64,000 nt of DNA from Anoplolepis gracilipes (Eukaryota > Arthropoda > Insecta > Hymenoptera > Formicidae): the NCBI RefSeq assembly GCF_047496725.1, contig NW_027328671.1, positions 62,001-126,000 of the forward strand. Direction: 5' to 3'. The notes beneath the pieces are model-generated. The model was not told where the DNA came from and did not search any database. It saw only the letters and a list, made by a program, of their open reading frames with translations. Positions 62,062 through 64,000 of this stretch are shown here, one piece after another. The translations under genes were made by a program, and so were the position numbers. Within the stretch, counting starts at the first letter, position 1. Every line of letters starts with the position of its first letter.

Positions 62062-63392
62062 CACACATACTAATATATGTATCCAGAATGTTTATGAAAA
62101 ACCACTGGAATTGTAAAAATTAACTTACTGAATGAAATATTGATTCATATTGATTCAGTAAATGAGATACTTTTATTCTGTTTGGTCGAGCGTTTTTTAG
62201 TAACTTCAAAAGTTTTTATACGTATAAACACAAATATTTTACGTTAACATAATGTGGGATAATATTGGATGGTAGAATATGTTGGATAATGTTGAGGGTA
62301 AAACGAGATTCATTTCTTCTCCAACAAAATAGAGTTCCACTCAAATCGCGTCCATACAAAACTAGACATTCAAACTTTTTAACTTATTTTCACATGAAGA
62401 GACATCAAGGGATGTAATGTTAGGACTTTGCAGTGGCTGTTCAATCTGCCTGCTTCTCTTTCAATCTACTTGTTCAGAAATTGAATGTCCAACGCTACAC
62501 ACGCTTACTATAAACCGATATAATTATTTGACTTGAATAACTTTTAGGAGAAAATAAAAAATATATTGACCAAGCTACTTGAGAAAATAAAATACGAAGA
62601 AGAGCCTAAGGAAAGTGATCTTACTAAATGTTTAAGGCAAGAAGCTATTAAATGGTTGTGTATTCTCGATGACCCAAATTGCCTCATAAAAGCTTATGAC
62701 AAATTGATTTTGCATATTGTATATATGTCGGATAAAAATAAGTAATTTTTCTAAGTATTACAGTTTTTTACCATTATTTGCACATTCAATTATTGAATCA
62801 AGATACAATATTATAGCGCTAAATATGTTTATATCAAACTTTTATTTTTGGATGTAGAGTTTTACCGTGGTGGCAAGAGTGGTTATACTGTAAAGGTTTG
62901 ATGTCAGCAGAGAGTCATATTTGGCGTATGGTGAAGGACAATTCAACGGAAAAATATAATAATAATGATAGACTTTTAGAATTTTTAGCTTGTGCTTCAA
63001 ATGAAATTATAGAAGAATATTTAGAATCAATAATGTTCAAACATAACGAAACATATAATGAAATACAAATCAAGAGAAATATGATTAGTTTTTTTTTTAT
63101 TATTGCAAAACATGCAAAGCACAATAATGTGTTTTTGAAAATATTAAACAATTTTGATAAATTAAGGCCAAGGTAATAACTAGAAATTTTTTCTTGAATT
63201 AATACTTTTTACAATTACGAAAATTGATTACGCATAATAACTATATGTGTTGTTTTGTTTTTTATAGAAGTATCAATGGACTTGCCATTATTATTGCCAT
63301 TATTAATCATATGTATTCTGAAGAACAATTAATAGCGGTAAATATTATAGACCTGATTATCTTTTTCATTATTAAGCTTATTTATATCTAAT

Positions 63393-63437
<45 letters not shown>

Positions 63438-64000
63438 TATTGCAGGCTTTTGTAAAATCAACTTTCTTTATAAAAAAAAACTTAGCCTTTTTATAAAACG
63501 CCGAATCTTTATAAGTTAGCATTTAAAGATTTACAAAGTGTCTGTAACACATATACTACCAAAGATAATTTTTTGTTGAAAAATAATAATGATCTTTTAT
63601 ATAACCATATATTCCTATATCACTCTCTTGAGAGTTACACTATTCTAAAAGGAGAGGTAAAAATTAAGTTTTTATTTATTTTTCCTAAAATTTGGACAAA
63701 TTAAAAAAATGAAATTTGATGGTAATTTTCAACTGGCAACAAGGATATTTTTAATTATATTTTTGAAATTTTCTCGCATCATTAAATAAAAGAATAAAAT
63801 TGTGCATAATATTGTATTTATTTATTTACATGCAAAATTTTTACATAAATTATTGATTTTATAAAAATAATAAAACAAATAAAAAGTTTCTAAAGAAATC
63901 AAGTTTTCTAACGTATATTTTTAAATGATGACATTGTAGGCTGTTAAAAAGTCCTAATAAAAAATTGAATAAGGATTGCTTAATAAGAAAAAACATAAGT
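55867..64000 (+). CDS. M1 aminopeptidase-like pseudoenzyme, copy C (partial at window end; frameshift in exon 11)
   Basis: Exons: 55867-56450, 58197-58661, 59182-59371, 59878-60025, 60235-60313, 60528-60913, 61368-61648, 62548-62741, 62858-63172, 63268-63337, 63446-63656. Exons 12-13 would lie beyond the window. All splice sites are GT..AG with matching phases, giving 904 open codons through exon 10. Protein features are as in copy B: signal-like N terminus, PVRYDVKLIPYF, ARRLFPCWDKP, TTPPMSTY. The degenerate zinc site RKVAYQWF has Arg, Lys and Tyr in place of His, Glu and His, and WLIDG replaces WLxEG. Exon 11 has A9, as in copy A, and shifts to an early stop (AFL then TAA). Exons 1-3 are almost identical to copy B and distinct from copy A. 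It is the only copy on the plus strand, in the right arm of the inverted repeat. Confidence 0.85.
56783..56834. repeat. (TA)n microsatellite in intron 1 of copy C
   Basis: A pure TA run; the homologous runs at about 16477-16502 (A) and 35693-35736 (B) differ in length. Confidence 0.9.
57286..58119. mobile_element. TA-flanked element in intron 1 of copy C (inverted)
   Basis: Reverse complement of the 34399-35239 element: starts CAGTGTGAGTCG and ends GACACTCTG, TA on both sides. About 834 bases. It shares the internal segment deleted from copy A. Confidence 0.65.

Noticed and set aside
1..64000. CRISPR arrays, rRNA, bacterial operons
   Set aside because: No regularly spaced identical repeats with spacers, no rRNA signature, and all real genes are spliced; the window is eukaryotic nuclear DNA.

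Overview
This looks like a very AT-rich nuclear segment of an arthropod, most likely an insect. The evidence is spliced genes with GT..AG introns, remnants of the PP2A scaffold gene, M1 aminopeptidase genes, hAT and pogo/mariner-type transposon debris, and long TA microsatellites. The style fits ant or other hymenopteran assemblies, but nothing in the window fixes the species.

Layout. The window is a segmental array. Two tandem units of about 19.1 kb lie head to tail (about 3.2-22.3 kb and 22.3-43.5 kb). Each holds (i) a broken piece of the PP2A 65-kDa scaffold gene, minus strand; (ii) a cluster of short transposon remnants (hairpin MITE, 185-bp pogo-like element, foldback, small MITE, truncated hAT end); and (iii) a 13-exon M1 aminopeptidase-like gene on the minus strand (copy A 7700-17418, copy B 26774-36655). 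Upstream of each aminopeptidase gene are tandemly duplicated promoter/5'UTR modules and an orphan 3' end of a further aminopeptidase copy. A third PP2A/transposon block (43.1-46.8 kb) follows. At 46779-53425 sits a TIR-bounded 6.6-kb element whose only gene is a protein-primed-type family B DNA polymerase. To its right the array continues in mirror image: an inverted hAT end (53438-53821), then aminopeptidase copy C on the plus strand (55867 to beyond the window). The polymerase element therefore lies at the centre of a large inverted repeat whose right arm lacks the PP2A block.

The aminopeptidase copies. Exon by exon the splice phases agree in all three. Every copy has lost the zinc-binding and catalytic residues (HExxH, distal Glu, GAMEN), so they look like pseudoenzymes. 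Only copy B reads through the A-run in exon 11; copies A and C carry one extra A.

The polymerase element. The gene has four exons with matching phases. It encodes, in order, an N-terminal helical region, a basic NLS-like patch, an OTU-like Cys/His motif pair, Cys/His zinc clusters, a 3'-5' exonuclease, a Vsr-like endonuclease motif and a PolB palm with all catalytic aspartates. Two frameshifts and one nonsense codon now break it. Inside the left TIR, on the other strand, is a tRNA-like sequence with Pol III A/B boxes followed by two perfect hairpins. Beside the right TIR are degenerate repeats of about 120 bp. No integrase, capsid, ATPase or protease gene of a full Polinton is visible.
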